Shown one piece after another: positions 14,980 to 22,320 of a stretch of 64,000 bases of DNA. Source of the DNA: a virus. The position numbers and the translations under genes are program-made. The stretch is from positions 1 through 64,000 of the IMG/VR virus record IMGVR_UViG_3300034073_004654; one strand, 5' to 3'. Every line of letters starts with the position of its first letter. Position 1 is the first letter of the stretch. Under the pieces are notes generated by a model. The model made no database searches and was not told the origin of the DNA. It saw only the letters and a program-made list of their open reading frames with translations.

Positions 14980-15276
14980 ATGACAAAGATTACTGTTGTA
15001 GTTAAAGAGCCTGGTAAGACTCCTGAAGTTAAAGAGATTGATGATACTTTGGAGTCTATGCAGGAAGTAGTTGGTGGATATATTGAACTGGTAGCTATGC
15101 CCAATAATCTTGATTTTTATGTTAATGAGGAGGGGTTAGCCGAGGGATTGCCGTTTAATACCCATATTCGAGGAGTTCCGGTAGTGGGTACGGTTTTTGC
15201 AGCTTCGAGGAATTCTAGTGGAGATACCATTGGATTGACTAAATCTCAGATTGACAAGGTAATGACCTTAATTTAA
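14980..15276 (+). CDS. DUF3846-like protein
   Basis: A 98-residue protein from ATG 14980. The arrangement VKEIDDTLESMQEVVGGYIE, then NEEGLAEGLPFNTHI and GTVFAASRNSSGD, matches the DUF3846 family of small proteins in phages and plasmids, which has no known activity. An A-rich ribosome site (AAAGGA) precedes it. A tRNA gene follows twelve bases later. Confidence 0.8.
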   Translation: MTKITVVVKEPGKTPEVKEIDDTLESMQEVVGGYIELVAMPNNLDFYVNEEGLAEGLPFNTHIRGVPVVGTVFAASRNSSGDTIGLTKSQIDKVMTLI

Positions 15277-15287
15277 AATAAGACTTT

Positions 15288-15364
15288 CCGACCTTAGCTC
15301 AATTGGTTAGAGCATCCGACTCATAATCGGCAGGTTTTCGGTTCAAGTCCGAAAGGTCGGACCA
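15288..15364 (+). tRNA. tRNA with CAU anticodon (Met or Ile2), encoded CCA
   Basis: A full cloverleaf: acceptor CCGACCT with AGGTCGG, D-stem GCTC/GAGC, anticodon loop CTCATAA, T-arm TTCGG/CCGAA with loop TTCAAGT, ending ACCA. Base pair 27-43 is mismatched. A TilS-like gene in the window means this could be the Ile2 type read as AUA after lysidine formation. The T-loop TTCAAGT also resembles Ile2 rather than elongator Met; this is a weak hint. Confidence 0.92.
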
Positions 15365-15391
15365 TTTACATATAACTATACGGAGTTTATT

Positions 15392-15565
15392 ATGAGCCAA
15401 TTTTATATCCGAGCGGTTAATGAGTTCGATGACAATGGTGCGGCATTGTTTTGGAACAATGAATTTGGTTGGGTAAATCAATCCGAGGCGGATATTTTTT
15501 CTTCCGAGGAAATGATTGAGTTTGATTTGCCGATGGGCGGAGTTTGGCAAAAGTTTTTTAATTGA
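15392..15565 (+). CDS. Small acidic hypothetical protein
   Basis: A 57-residue protein (MSQFYIRAVNEFDDNGAALFW) beginning 28 bases after the tRNA, with a CGGAG site. It has an NQSEADIFSSEEMIEFDLP motif near the end. It was probably missed by length cut-offs; spacing and ribosome site support it. Confidence 0.65.
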   Translation: MSQFYIRAVNEFDDNGAALFWNNEFGWVNQSEADIFSSEEMIEFDLPMGGVWQKFFN

Positions 15566-15578
15566 GGGAGGTTAAATC

Positions 15579-15809
15579 ATGAATATTATTAATCACGAGA
15601 GTATTGTTGATGTTAAACCCATTCAGATTGTTTCGGGGTGTCGTCCTCACCGAAAGGTTTTGAGGCATATTCCTGAGAATAAGATCACTCCTTATGTGAT
15701 TCATATTGAAAATCTCGAGGTTGAAGGAGATAATCTTGTTCATTTGGATTTTCATGCAGGTCATTACTTTAGGGATCTAGAGTCTGCCAAGCTAGCTTTT
15801 GGTAATTGA
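15579..15809 (+). CDS. Small hypothetical protein
   Basis: A 76-residue protein with a GGGAGG site. It is beta-rich in appearance, with His residues spread through it (CRPHRKVLRHI, HLDFHAGHYFRD). No family is recognised. It lies in a run of small genes with 13-20 base gaps. Confidence 0.75.
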   Translation: MNIINHESIVDVKPIQIVSGCRPHRKVLRHIPENKITPYVIHIENLEVEGDNLVHLDFHAGHYFRDLESAKLAFGN

Positions 15810-15828
15810 AATAATAAGGAAAATCCTC

Positions 15829-16035
15829 ATGGAAGCTATTATTAAAGAAGCGGGCAACGGATTTCCTACAATTGGTGATGTTCTGGAGAATGACGAAGGA
15901 TGTTTTAAGGTAACATCTTATATTGGACCAATCCATACCAGCGGTTTTGGGAAGCCCAATTATATTTATGCGACTGTAGAGCCGACTCAAGATTCTGATG
16001 ATATTTTCCAGGCTCATTTAATTGTCCAGAATTAA
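15829..16035 (+). CDS. Small hypothetical protein
   Basis: A 68-residue protein from ATG 15829 (MEAIIKEAGNGFPTIGDVLEN), after an AAGGAAAA site. GDVLENDEGCFKVTSYIGPIH looks like a small beta-barrel fold of the type used in phage regulatory peptides. Function is unknown. Confidence 0.7.
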   Translation: MEAIIKEAGNGFPTIGDVLENDEGCFKVTSYIGPIHTSGFGKPNYIYATVEPTQDSDDIFQAHLIVQN

Positions 16036-16040
16036 AGTAG

Positions 16041-16069
16041 TTGACTTGGAAAAGAACTTGTGTTAGAAT
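16041..16069 (+). promoter_or_regulatory. Sigma70-type promoter
   Basis: TTGACT at 16041, a 17-bp spacer with AAAAGAAC, and TAGAAT at 16064. Confidence 0.7.
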
Positions 16070-16095
16070 AGTTGTGCAGAGTGAGGGAGACTAAA

Positions 16096-16308
16096 ATGAA
16101 CAAATACGGTATGATTATTGAGGAAAAGCGGGTCCATTTCGTGATTGTGGAAGCCGAGGATGAAGATCGGGCAATTGAAATTGCAGCGGAAATGGGCGTT
16201 GATGATTATGACCAAACGGATATTGGCGGAGATTGGGATGTGACTACTTGCCAAAAGTTTAAGATTAGTGAATCTGACAAGGTAATTGCTAAGAAGGTAC
16301 TTGGCTGA
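16096..16308 (+). CDS. Small hypothetical protein
   Basis: A 70-residue protein from ATG 16096 (GAGGGAGA site): MNKYGMIIEEKRVHFVIVEA, then EDEDRAIEIAAEM. The beta-then-helix layout matches many phage microproteins of unknown function. The longer frame back to 16072 starts at the -10 box and is rejected. Confidence 0.75.
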   Translation: MNKYGMIIEEKRVHFVIVEAEDEDRAIEIAAEMGVDDYDQTDIGGDWDVTTCQKFKISESDKVIAKKVLG

Positions 16309-16345
16309 GTTAAGTAGACTTGCTAAACAAAGATGTTTTGAGGTG

Positions 16346-16374
16346 TTGACGGGGTAAAGATCATGCGTTATGGT
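16346..16374 (+). promoter_or_regulatory. tRNA promoter, AAAGATC-spacer family
   Basis: TTGACG at 16346, a 17-bp spacer with AAAGATCA, and TATGGT at 16369, 59 bases before tRNA-Leu(CAA). It shows that the family also drives RNA genes. Confidence 0.75.
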
Positions 16375-16432
16375 GTAGCTATGAGTGCAAGGGGACCGCC
16401 TAATCATTGATAGTTGTGGGATTGTGAGATAT

Positions 16433-16514
16433 GCCACGGTGGAGAAATCGGAAAACTCAGGAGACTCAAAATTTCCCGCTTAACAGCTTGTCGGTTCGAT
16501 CCCGACCCGTGGTA
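16433..16514 (+). tRNA. tRNA-Leu(CAA)
   Basis: Acceptor GCCACGG with CCGTGGT, D-stem GAG/CTC, anticodon stem GGAGA/TTTCC with loop CTCAAAA (anticodon CAA), a 13-base class II variable region and T-arm GTCGG/CCGAC. Only CA follows the discriminator, so the CCA end is not fully encoded and would need the CCA-adding enzyme. Confidence 0.92.
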
Positions 16515-16546
16515 CAAAGATATTTTAATTAGTGAGGACAAAGCAA

Positions 16547-16765
16547 ATGGCAAAAATTCAGTTCTGCGATGGTTGTCATAAGGAACGTAAGAACGTAATT
16601 TCTTGTGGTCGCGATTCTAATGGCGATCCCGACGCTCCTGATTTGTGTTTTATTTGTCGCAAGGAAGCTGAGAAGTTTCGTTGTTGGTCGCATAAGGCAG
16701 GAAAGTATATTCCTAACACTTGGGTCTATACTTTTAATGAAGTAACTGATTCGGTTGTTTACTGA
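16547..16765 (+). CDS. Small zinc-finger protein
   Basis: A 72-residue protein from ATG 16547. Two Cys pairs (CDGCHKER and CFICRKEAE) form a likely treble-clef or zinc-ribbon centre, with a further Cys-containing FRCWSHK segment. A nucleic-acid or protein-binding role is probable. It is transcribed downstream of the tRNA-Leu. Confidence 0.75.
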   Translation: MAKIQFCDGCHKERKNVISCGRDSNGDPDAPDLCFICRKEAEKFRCWSHKAGKYIPNTWVYTFNEVTDSVVY

Positions 16766-16784
16766 TTACCTGAGAGGATAGAAA

Positions 16785-17174
16785 ATGGGCGCTGAACTTA
16801 TTTCTGCGGTTCTTGAGATTGATCACAATGTCCAGCCTGATTGGGATAAGGCTGAGAATTTCATCCGTAATATGGATGATTTGACGATGGTTAATCTGTA
16901 TTTCAAGATTATTGACCTAGGTAATGAATATATCCAGGAAGATTTGCCTGAAATTGTCAAGGATATTGAACATGCTCGTCAAGGATTTTTGGATGCTTTG
17001 AATGATTGTTTGGCAGGTTGGCAAAACAGTCATAGGTTTATGAATAAGATTCGGCTTAAGAATAGCACGATTTTGCTGGCGGCTGGTGAAACTTGGGGAG
17101 ATAGTGTTCATCAATGCGACAGTATTATGTTGTTTGATGGTTGCGGGGCAGCAAAAGAAGCCGGATTTTACTGA
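16785..17174 (+). CDS. Hypothetical helical protein
   Basis: A 129-residue mostly helical protein (MGAELISAVLEIDHNVQPDW), with VKDIEHARQGFLDALNDCLAGW in the middle and a Gly/Cys-containing end (MLFDGCGAAKEAGFY). Similar unassigned proteins accompany small-gene clusters in phages. It precedes 17195 by 20 bases. Confidence 0.75.
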   Translation: MGAELISAVLEIDHNVQPDWDKAENFIRNMDDLTMVNLYFKIIDLGNEYIQEDLPEIVKDIEHARQGFLDALNDCLAGWQNSHRFMNKIRLKNSTILLAAGETWGDSVHQCDSIMLFDGCGAAKEAGFY

Positions 17175-17194
17175 AACAAGATTTTAGGAGCAAT

Positions 17195-17428
17195 ATGAGC
17201 AAAGTTCTTTTATCTACCAGCGGTTATGGCGGCTATTATGCCAGTCTTTTAAGTGATGAAGAAGCTCCAGGTTATGAAAATGATGGTTGCTGCGTGGTAG
17301 AAATTCCTGAATCTAAAGCCGCCGAATGGAAAGAGCTTTGTTACAAAATGGATGAATTTCAAAGGCTTTGGAAAAAGCTTAGTAATGAATGGTATGATGA
17401 GTTTGGGTTTGATCCTAAGAAGGGTTAA
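17195..17428 (+). CDS. Small hypothetical protein
   Basis: A 77-residue protein from ATG 17195 (MSKVLLSTSGYGGYYASLLS). It has the Gly/Tyr-rich start and acidic centre (EEAPGYENDGCCVVEIPES) of an unassigned phage family, and an amphipathic terminal helix. Confidence 0.75.
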   Translation: MSKVLLSTSGYGGYYASLLSDEEAPGYENDGCCVVEIPESKAAEWKELCYKMDEFQRLWKKLSNEWYDEFGFDPKKG

Positions 17429-17437
17429 ATAAGTCTA

Positions 17438-17644
17438 ATGCAGCTTTATTGTATAGGATATACAGAAGATGATTCTCCTACGGGCAAAGTTCTTTCTTGG
17501 AAAAAGAAGGCTAACGGAGAAGATGATGTTTATGAAGATTATGGGTTAGCTTTAGAGGCTATTGAGAATGATGGTTGGTGGGGTTATGTTTTAGAATATC
17601 CTCAAGGAATCCATCCTGGGTGGAAAGATAAGATTAAAGGTTAA
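17438..17644 (+). CDS. Small hypothetical protein
   Basis: A 68-residue protein with no strong ribosome site (AAATAAGTCT precedes the ATG). The residues YGLALEAIENDGWWGYVLEY form a helix-strand motif also seen loosely in the protein at 2799-3005. Function is unknown. Confidence 0.65.
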   Translation: MQLYCIGYTEDDSPTGKVLSWKKKANGEDDVYEDYGLALEAIENDGWWGYVLEYPQGIHPGWKDKIKG

Positions 17645-17646
17645 TT

Positions 17647-17856
17647 ATGGAATTTCAAACTCGTTCTGAAGTCAACGGCATGGGGTATTACGATTCTTTG
17701 GGTGCGGCTATGAAAGCTGCTGCAAAGGATTCGACTATCTGGAAGATTTCCTTTACGGTTGGAAAGGAAAGCGTTAGATTGGTTAAGCGAGATGGTCAAT
17801 GGATTTACGAGCCATTGTTTCCGATGGATCGAGTTAATTTGGAATTCATGGATTGA
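17647..17856 (+). CDS. Small hypothetical protein
   Basis: A 69-residue protein starting two bases after the previous stop. The motif DSLGAAMKAAAKDSTIWKISF is a helix-strand unit. Function is unknown; it is part of the 16547-18298 transcript. Confidence 0.7.
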   Translation: MEFQTRSEVNGMGYYDSLGAAMKAAAKDSTIWKISFTVGKESVRLVKRDGQWIYEPLFPMDRVNLEFMD

Positions 17857-17865
17857 GGGGTAAAT

Positions 17866-18054
17866 ATGGAATTTTCTCAAGAAGATTTGGTTATTATTCG
17901 CAAAGCTCTTTGTGCATATCAGGAGCATTTGACACCATCTGCATCGTATGTTAAAGAAATTGCAGATTGGTCTGGTAAGGTTGCCAATGTTCAGCACAAG
18001 CTAAACAAGATTTTGCTCAACAGCGAAAGTTTGATTAATCGAGATAGTCGTTAA
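17866..18054 (+). CDS. Small helical hypothetical protein
   Basis: A 62-residue all-helical protein (SQEDLVIIRKALCAYQEHL, then KVANVQHKLNKILLN), with a GAGGGG site. A generic helix-turn-helix of this size may be a protein-binding peptide; no family is recognised. Confidence 0.7.
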   Translation: MEFSQEDLVIIRKALCAYQEHLTPSASYVKEIADWSGKVANVQHKLNKILLNSESLINRDSR

Positions 18055-18070
18055 ATTAGGAAAAACGATT

Positions 18071-18298
18071 ATGGAAAAATACATTGACAGGGTTGATATC
18101 CAAGATATTGCCGAGGAGCATCATCTTGGAAATGTTTATTTCGAGTGGCGAACGGCGGTCAATACAGGAAAGCAATTTGAGGCTGGATATGTAATGCGAG
18201 ACAATAGGAAAGTCTTGTTTTGCAAGAGTAGTATTTTTGCTCCAAAGGGTCATTTCTATCTTTGCAATGAGTTTCGGGAAATCAACGGAACTGACTAG
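18071..18298 (+). CDS. Small hypothetical protein
   Basis: A 75-residue protein, last in its co-directional run. Mixed beta sequence (HHLGNVYFEWRTAVNTGKQ, then SSIFAPKGHFYLCNEFREI). It converges on the leader-bearing gene at 18391, separated by a shared hairpin. Confidence 0.7.
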   Translation: MEKYIDRVDIQDIAEEHHLGNVYFEWRTAVNTGKQFEAGYVMRDNRKVLFCKSSIFAPKGHFYLCNEFREINGTD

Positions 18299-18356
18299 AA
18301 TTTCTGTCTAGTGAAAAAATCTGTTTATTTACAAATAATTTTAAATTTTCAAATTA

Positions 18357-18388
18357 AAAAACCAGGAATTATTTTCCTGGTTTTTTTA
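18357..18388. terminator. Bidirectional intrinsic terminator
   Basis: AACCAGGAA pairs with TTCCTGGTT around a five-base loop, with A and T runs on both sides, between convergent genes. Confidence 0.85.
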
Positions 18389-18390
18389 TT

Positions 18391-19056
18391 TCATAAATAT
18401 GTTAGATTTACTAAGCCCGAAAGCTCTTTAAATTGCTTCAAGTCATATTCATCTTCTATATCAGATAGCTTTTGAATAATATTTTCAATTGCCTGGTTTC
18501 TTTCTTGCCATTTTTCAGGGAATTTTGGTAGTTTTTTCTTTAAGAGAATATTATATAATTTTTTTAATTCCTTTTCTGCTTCAAATAAACGCTCATCTTT
18601 GGAGCCTTTTTTTAACAATCCTGTTATTGCTTCATATAAAGACTGTATGCGATTTCTAATTATGCTTTCTTGGGGGTGTAATTTCGGGCTCGAGCTTTCA
18701 AATTTTATATGATTATATAATGTTGTAAATTTTGGAGATTTTAAATATGATTCTCTTATTTTTATAAGCCTTTGAAAAGCATTTTCAATTTTTTCAGAGT
18801 TGCGTGGATCTGTTTGTAAATCGTACACTATTTCTTCTAGTTCTTTTTTTGCTAAGGCTAATTGTTGCTGTTCGGCAGCAGAATATTTAACAGCTTCGGT
18901 AGGACTTAATGCTTGTTTTAATCCGCCGTATAAACTTCTCATGCCTTTCATAATGGATAAATTATCAGGTTTTTGAATATTATTTTGAGACAATTTATCA
19001 AAACCATATTTAATATTATAATAATTTGCTACTTTGATAATTGAATTTAATGACAT
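18391..19056 (-). CDS. Leader-bearing helical protein
   Basis: The 221-residue protein opens MSLNSIIKVANYYNIKYGF, the type A leader. The remainder is almost entirely helical and charged, with repeated LKKxL-like heptads suggesting coiled coils (around residues 60-110 and 130-190). No enzyme motif is visible. Isolated between a shared terminator and an AT-rich upstream region without TTGACA. A structural or internal head protein would fit, but only the leader supports it. Confidence 0.8.
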   Translation of the reverse strand: MSLNSIIKVANYYNIKYGFDKLSQNNIQKPDNLSIMKGMRSLYGGLKQALSPTEAVKYSAAEQQQLALAKKELEEIVYDLQTDPRNSEKIENAFQRLIKIRESYLKSPKFTTLYNHIKFESSSPKLHPQESIIRNRIQSLYEAITGLLKKGSKDERLFEAEKELKKLYNILLKKKLPKFPEKWQERNQAIENIIQKLSDIEDEYDLKQFKELSGLVNLTYL

Positions 19057-19199
19057 GTCGATTACCCTTTAAACTCTTACATTAATATTTAATTATTAGT
19101 AAAAAGTTAGCAGAAGCTTTAGAAGATCAACGAAACTAAATGGTTTTCCAGTCATCCAAAAAAGCCGACCCAGCTATTCCGAAAATTTGCCACCCTAAT

Positions 19200-19216
19200 A
19201 AACTATCTGCAATTAA
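19200..19216 (+). promoter_or_regulatory. Upstream promoter repeat, copy 2
   Basis: An exact copy of the AAACTATCTGCAATTAA element at 9389-9405, again a few bases upstream of a -35 box. Confidence 0.6.
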
Positions 19217-19220
19217 AGCG

Positions 19221-19249
19221 TTGACTTGGAAAACATCCCGACTTATACT
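19221..19249 (+). promoter_or_regulatory. Sigma70-type promoter
   Basis: TTGACT at 19221, a 17-bp spacer with AAACATCC, and TATACT at 19244. Confidence 0.8.
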
Positions 19250-19269
19250 GTAGATCGAGAGGTAGTACC

Positions 19270-19683
19270 ATGCCGAAAATTGATCCTATTTCTGGTTGTT
19301 CTGTTATGACTATGACTGAGTTTTGGGCTGCTGAAGCTCAAAAGGAAGGAAAAGATGTAGCAGAAGTTATGGAAGATTTCCATAATGATATTGCTGCCGA
19401 TGAGGAAAAGACTCGACAAGGAATGTTGAAAGATTTTTCGGGAGCTTTGGAGAAGCTTAAGGAATATTATGATCCTGAATATGATGATTCAGGATTGGTT
19501 CCGGTAGAAGTTCTGGAAATTACCGACGCTGATTGTTCTTATGGTTATAGCAAATCAAAGAGCAGCTTTGTCGCAAAGGTTCGATTTGAAGATCAAGTGC
19601 GAAATGTTCAGTATTCCGAGGTTTCGCACAATGGCAGCTTTTACGAGCCGCCCGATTTTGAGGCTAATTGCGTAATTCTTTGA
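19270..19683 (+). CDS. Hypothetical protein
   Basis: A 137-residue protein (GAGAGGTAG ribosome site). It has a helical N-terminus (TMTEFWAAEAQKEGKDVAEVME) and a beta-like C-terminal half with conserved aromatic residues. It is first in the unit 19270-20768. Function is unknown. Confidence 0.75.
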   Translation: MPKIDPISGCSVMTMTEFWAAEAQKEGKDVAEVMEDFHNDIAADEEKTRQGMLKDFSGALEKLKEYYDPEYDDSGLVPVEVLEITDADCSYGYSKSKSSFVAKVRFEDQVRNVQYSEVSHNGSFYEPPDFEANCVIL

Positions 19684-19697
19684 GAGGAGAAAATATT

Positions 19698-19979
19698 ATG
19701 AATAAAACAATTCTTTTGGTTACGATCTTTTGTAGCGGTTGTGCAAAGGAAACAGTTGTCCAATCGCCAGATAAAGTAGTTGTTATTCAAGCTCCGTGCG
19801 GGTCAAATCCTGATAATTTTGATCAAGCGGGAAATATTCTTGTCAATGGGGCTCGTTGGACATATAATCAAGCAAAGAATACTTACGAATGGGTGTTTTC
19901 TGAGGAAAATCAGAAAAAAGCTATGGATTTGCTAACTGACGCTAAGAAGAAGGCTGAAAATTTCGTTCAATCGGAATAA
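19698..19979 (+). CDS. Putative small lipoprotein
   Basis: A 93-residue protein from ATG 19698 (GAGAGGAG site). MNKTILLVTIFCSGCAK is a short signal peptide with a lipobox ending at Cys15, so it should be lipidated and anchored to a membrane. The mature part ends in a charged helix (KKAMDLLTDAKKKAENF). Phage lipoproteins often act in superinfection exclusion or lysis; either is speculative here. Confidence 0.7.
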   Translation: MNKTILLVTIFCSGCAKETVVQSPDKVVVIQAPCGSNPDNFDQAGNILVNGARWTYNQAKNTYEWVFSEENQKKAMDLLTDAKKKAENFVQSE

Positions 19980-19991
19980 AGGAGAAATATC

Positions 19992-20534
19992 ATGAGCGCA
20001 GATAATGCCATTGTTATTGGTAAGTTCCTAGTTAATGGAAAGGTAGCATTTTCCGTAGTAGAAACAAGTGCCATCGACAATGTTGATTATTATCGAAATC
20101 GAGGCAATTCTCGAGAATTGCAAGAGTACGTTCATGATATTTGGAAGCGTGGAAAATTTTTCCTTGATGAAAAGGAAGCTTTGACTTATGCTCATACCAC
20201 AAATAATGAGTGTGGAACCGAATACGGAGTAATCAGCATTGATTTCTCCGATATTTCTCCTATGCCAAGCTTGGTGAGTTTCGTGGATGCTGCAAAGTTT
20301 GCCGAAAACTATGAGTCAAAAGATATGAGAAAGACTCAGCCGGAAATCAAACTGGATAAAGAGTGGGTGGCTGAAACTCTAGGCATTTTCAAAGGTTTAC
20401 TAGCAGCATGTCCAATGACCGAATCAAAAGAATTTGAGCTTTGGATGATGCACCAAATTCACAAAATGTGGCAAGACAAAAAAATTTCAGGAAATCAAGT
20501 AGCTTTGCTGTTGGATGAAGTTTGCTGTTACTGA
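19992..20534 (+). CDS. Conserved phage protein (MSADNAI family)
   Basis: A 180-residue protein. MSADNAIVIGKFLVNGKVAFSV, a DEKEALTYAHTT helix and TEYGVISIDFSD identify a family common in large phages with no assigned role. The C-terminal third is helical. It precedes 20541 by six bases. Confidence 0.85.
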   Translation: MSADNAIVIGKFLVNGKVAFSVVETSAIDNVDYYRNRGNSRELQEYVHDIWKRGKFFLDEKEALTYAHTTNNECGTEYGVISIDFSDISPMPSLVSFVDAAKFAENYESKDMRKTQPEIKLDKEWVAETLGIFKGLLAACPMTESKEFELWMMHQIHKMWQDKKISGNQVALLLDEVCCY

Positions 20535-20540
20535 GGTAAT

Positions 20541-20768
20541 ATGGAAAATCTAACTGTAGCAGAATTGTTGGCAAAGCGAGCTAAAGAAAAAGAACAAGGT
20601 GATTGGTATCCTGCTAGTGGAGGAACAGAAACTCCATTTCTTACTAGATCGAGACGCCGATTGCTGTATGTTTGGCAACCGTCTACTGGTAAACATGCTT
20701 ATTTGGACTGCGACACTGATCTAATTCTTTCAGATGAAGAAGCTGAAATAGCCTTGTCCATGTATTAA
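20541..20768 (+). CDS. Small hypothetical protein
   Basis: A 75-residue basic protein with a helical start (LTVAELLAKRAKEKEQGDWYP) and a beta C-terminus. Last gene of the 19270 unit. Function is unknown. Confidence 0.7.
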   Translation: MENLTVAELLAKRAKEKEQGDWYPASGGTETPFLTRSRRRLLYVWQPSTGKHAYLDCDTDLILSDEEAEIALSMY

Positions 20769-20788
20769 AAAAATCTTATTATGTGGTC

Positions 20789-20816
20789 TTGACAAGATAT
20801 TATCCGTGTTTATGTT
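20789..20816 (+). promoter_or_regulatory. Sigma70-type promoter
   Basis: TTGACA at 20789, a 16-bp spacer (AGATATTATCCG part), and TATGTT at 20811. Confidence 0.8.
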
Positions 20817-20853
20817 AGCGGGAAGGGCAACACAGACCAAGAAAGAAATAATT

Positions 20854-20928
20854 ATGTTGAGTTTAATTGAATTCCTGGTTGTTTCCAGTCTTTTGTCGGT
20901 TTCCTTTTTCTTTCAAGGATCGAATTAA
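20854..20928 (+). CDS. Possible 24-residue membrane peptide
   Basis: A short frame MLSLIEFLVVSSLLSVSFFF between the promoter and the next gene. It is almost wholly hydrophobic, so it could be a membrane microprotein or an upstream regulatory frame. It ends one base before ATG 20930. No good ribosome site is seen. Confidence 0.4.
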   Translation: MLSLIEFLVVSSLLSVSFFFQGSN

Positions 20929-20929
20929 A

Positions 20930-21184
20930 ATGGCTAAGAAGTGCAATTGTCATAAGAATCGAGAAGCTGCCGTTGCTAAAGGCATGGATTGGCACGAGGC
21001 TCATCGCAAATATTCTAAGTCTGGATATCATGAGCATCGTTGCGAGTGCAATTGTGGTTGTAAAAACGATACTCTTGGTTATAAGCATTGCGTAAGCTGT
21101 AGCTTTGACAAAAACTGTTGTAAACTCCGAGATCAAATTGGCATGAATATTCTTGGCTTGCCAGTTTTTGCCAGCGACAATTGA
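20930..21184 (+). CDS. Cys/His-rich small protein
   Basis: An 84-residue protein from ATG 20930. It holds about twelve Cys and six His residues in clusters such as CNCHKNRE, HRCECNCGCKND and KHCVSCSFDKNCC. This density suggests two or three bound zinc ions or an iron-sulfur site. It sits in the unit starting at the 20789 promoter. A novel metal-binding function is possible. Confidence 0.75.
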   Translation: MAKKCNCHKNREAAVAKGMDWHEAHRKYSKSGYHEHRCECNCGCKNDTLGYKHCVSCSFDKNCCKLRDQIGMNILGLPVFASDN

Positions 21185-21196
21185 TTTAGAGGGAAT

Positions 21197-21508
21197 ATGT
21201 TTGAAGTAGTTTACAATGATTGTTATGGCGGGTTTAGCCTAAGCAATAAAGCTCTGAATTGGCTTAAGGAAAATGGGATGGATTTGGGAGATAATTGTTA
21301 TCCTCTTGATAGCGAACTGCCCCGCCATCATCCTCTTTTGGTGAAATGTGTAAAAGAGCTTGGTCAGGAAGCTGGAAATCAATATTCTAATCTTGTTATT
21401 GCTGAAGTTTCCAGCAAATCTGGAAAATATTTGATTCGAGAATATGATGGATTGGAGTGGGTGGAAACTCCAGATTCTATTAATTGGGTAGATGCAGCTG
21501 TTCTTTGA
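21197..21508 (+). CDS. Conserved phage protein
   Basis: A 103-residue protein. MFEVVYNDCYGGFSLSNKALNWLKE, followed by a LPRHHPLLVKCVKELG motif and SSKSGKYLIREYDGLE, is a pattern seen in many phage and bacterial unassigned proteins. Function is unknown. Confidence 0.8.
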   Translation: MFEVVYNDCYGGFSLSNKALNWLKENGMDLGDNCYPLDSELPRHHPLLVKCVKELGQEAGNQYSNLVIAEVSSKSGKYLIREYDGLEWVETPDSINWVDAAVL

Positions 21509-21519
21509 AAGGAAATATT

Positions 21520-21843
21520 ATGTTTAATCTTGATACTTGTAAGAATCTTGGGAATCAATTTCAAGCGGAAGTTACTCCTTGCTACCAAGAAGATAAGGTA
21601 AAAGGAGTTCATCTAAAACTTCGTAATTCTTGGACAGTTTCAATTCAGTGGGGATATGGAACTTATACTAACAATCGAAATTCTATGGAACATGATTCTT
21701 GCGAAGATGCGGAAATTGCCGCTTGGGATCATAATGATGAATGGTATGATTTTGGTTATGACCAAGTAAAGGGCGGCTGTAATTTTGAGACAGTCAAAAA
21801 CTTTATTAAGGAAATTGCCAGCAAACCAAGTCATCTAAACTAA
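21520..21843 (+). CDS. Hypothetical protein
   Basis: A 107-residue protein from ATG 21520 (GAAAGGAAA site). LRNSWTVSIQWGYGTYTNNR and AEIAAWDHNDEWYDFGYDQ recur together in phage proteins of unknown role. The C-terminus is helical. The longer frame from 21484 overlaps the upstream gene and is rejected. Confidence 0.75.
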   Translation: MFNLDTCKNLGNQFQAEVTPCYQEDKVKGVHLKLRNSWTVSIQWGYGTYTNNRNSMEHDSCEDAEIAAWDHNDEWYDFGYDQVKGGCNFETVKNFIKEIASKPSHLN

Positions 21844-21857
21844 GAAATATTGTTCCA

Positions 21858-22067
21858 ATGCATTCTTTTACGATCTACTGGAGTTATAATTTTCCTTTTT
21901 GCCACGCTATTCCGCAAATTGGAACTACTATTGTCCGAGCAGAATCCAAAGAGAAGGCATTGGAACAATTCAAAGATATTGGTTATCCCACTATTAGCCT
22001 TAATGGTAAAGGCTATTATAGAGTAGAGAAAATTGAATCAGGCAGTTTGATTAATTACAAGATATGA
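21858..22067 (+). CDS. Small hypothetical protein, paralogue of 24600-24800
   Basis: A 69-residue protein. FTIYWSYNFPFCHAIPQIG, then ESKEKALEQFKDIGYPTI, and a GKGYYRVEKIE end. The protein at 24600-24800 has the same layout (IHWRFCLSNW, SEAKIKFREAGYYDV, KNGYFRIENI). No function is known. Confidence 0.75.
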   Translation: MHSFTIYWSYNFPFCHAIPQIGTTIVRAESKEKALEQFKDIGYPTISLNGKGYYRVEKIESGSLINYKI

Positions 22068-22154
22068 TTTATTTTGTAATCTTGACTTTGATTTTTTGTT
22101 TAATTTTTTCCATTGCATTAAGTTAATAATTTAACTTAATTAAGAGAGGTTAAC

Positions 22155-22301
22155 GTGAAAATTAAACGTAGAAAAAAGAAAGAGCCAAGAAACATTGTTG
22201 TAATGGATATGATTCTTAATCCAAAGGATTGCAAAATTACAAATCGAAATTCCAAAAGATTAAACAATCCAAGAAAAAAATTTTGGGATTTTGAAGATTG
22301 A
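22155..22301 (+). CDS. Small basic protein
   Basis: A 48-residue protein with GTG start and GAGAGG site. MKIKRRKKKEPRNIVVMDM and KRLNNPRKKFWDFED give a strong positive charge with an acidic tip. RNA or DNA binding is likely. It was below the usual length threshold. Confidence 0.6.
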   Translation: MKIKRRKKKEPRNIVVMDMILNPKDCKITNRNSKRLNNPRKKFWDFED

Positions 22302-22320
22302 TAAGATCTTTTTTTGTGCC

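Noticed and set aside
18294-18315. Hairpin ACTAGA/TCTAGT as a terminator
   Set aside because: It lacks a T-run on either strand; the better terminator is at 18357-18388.
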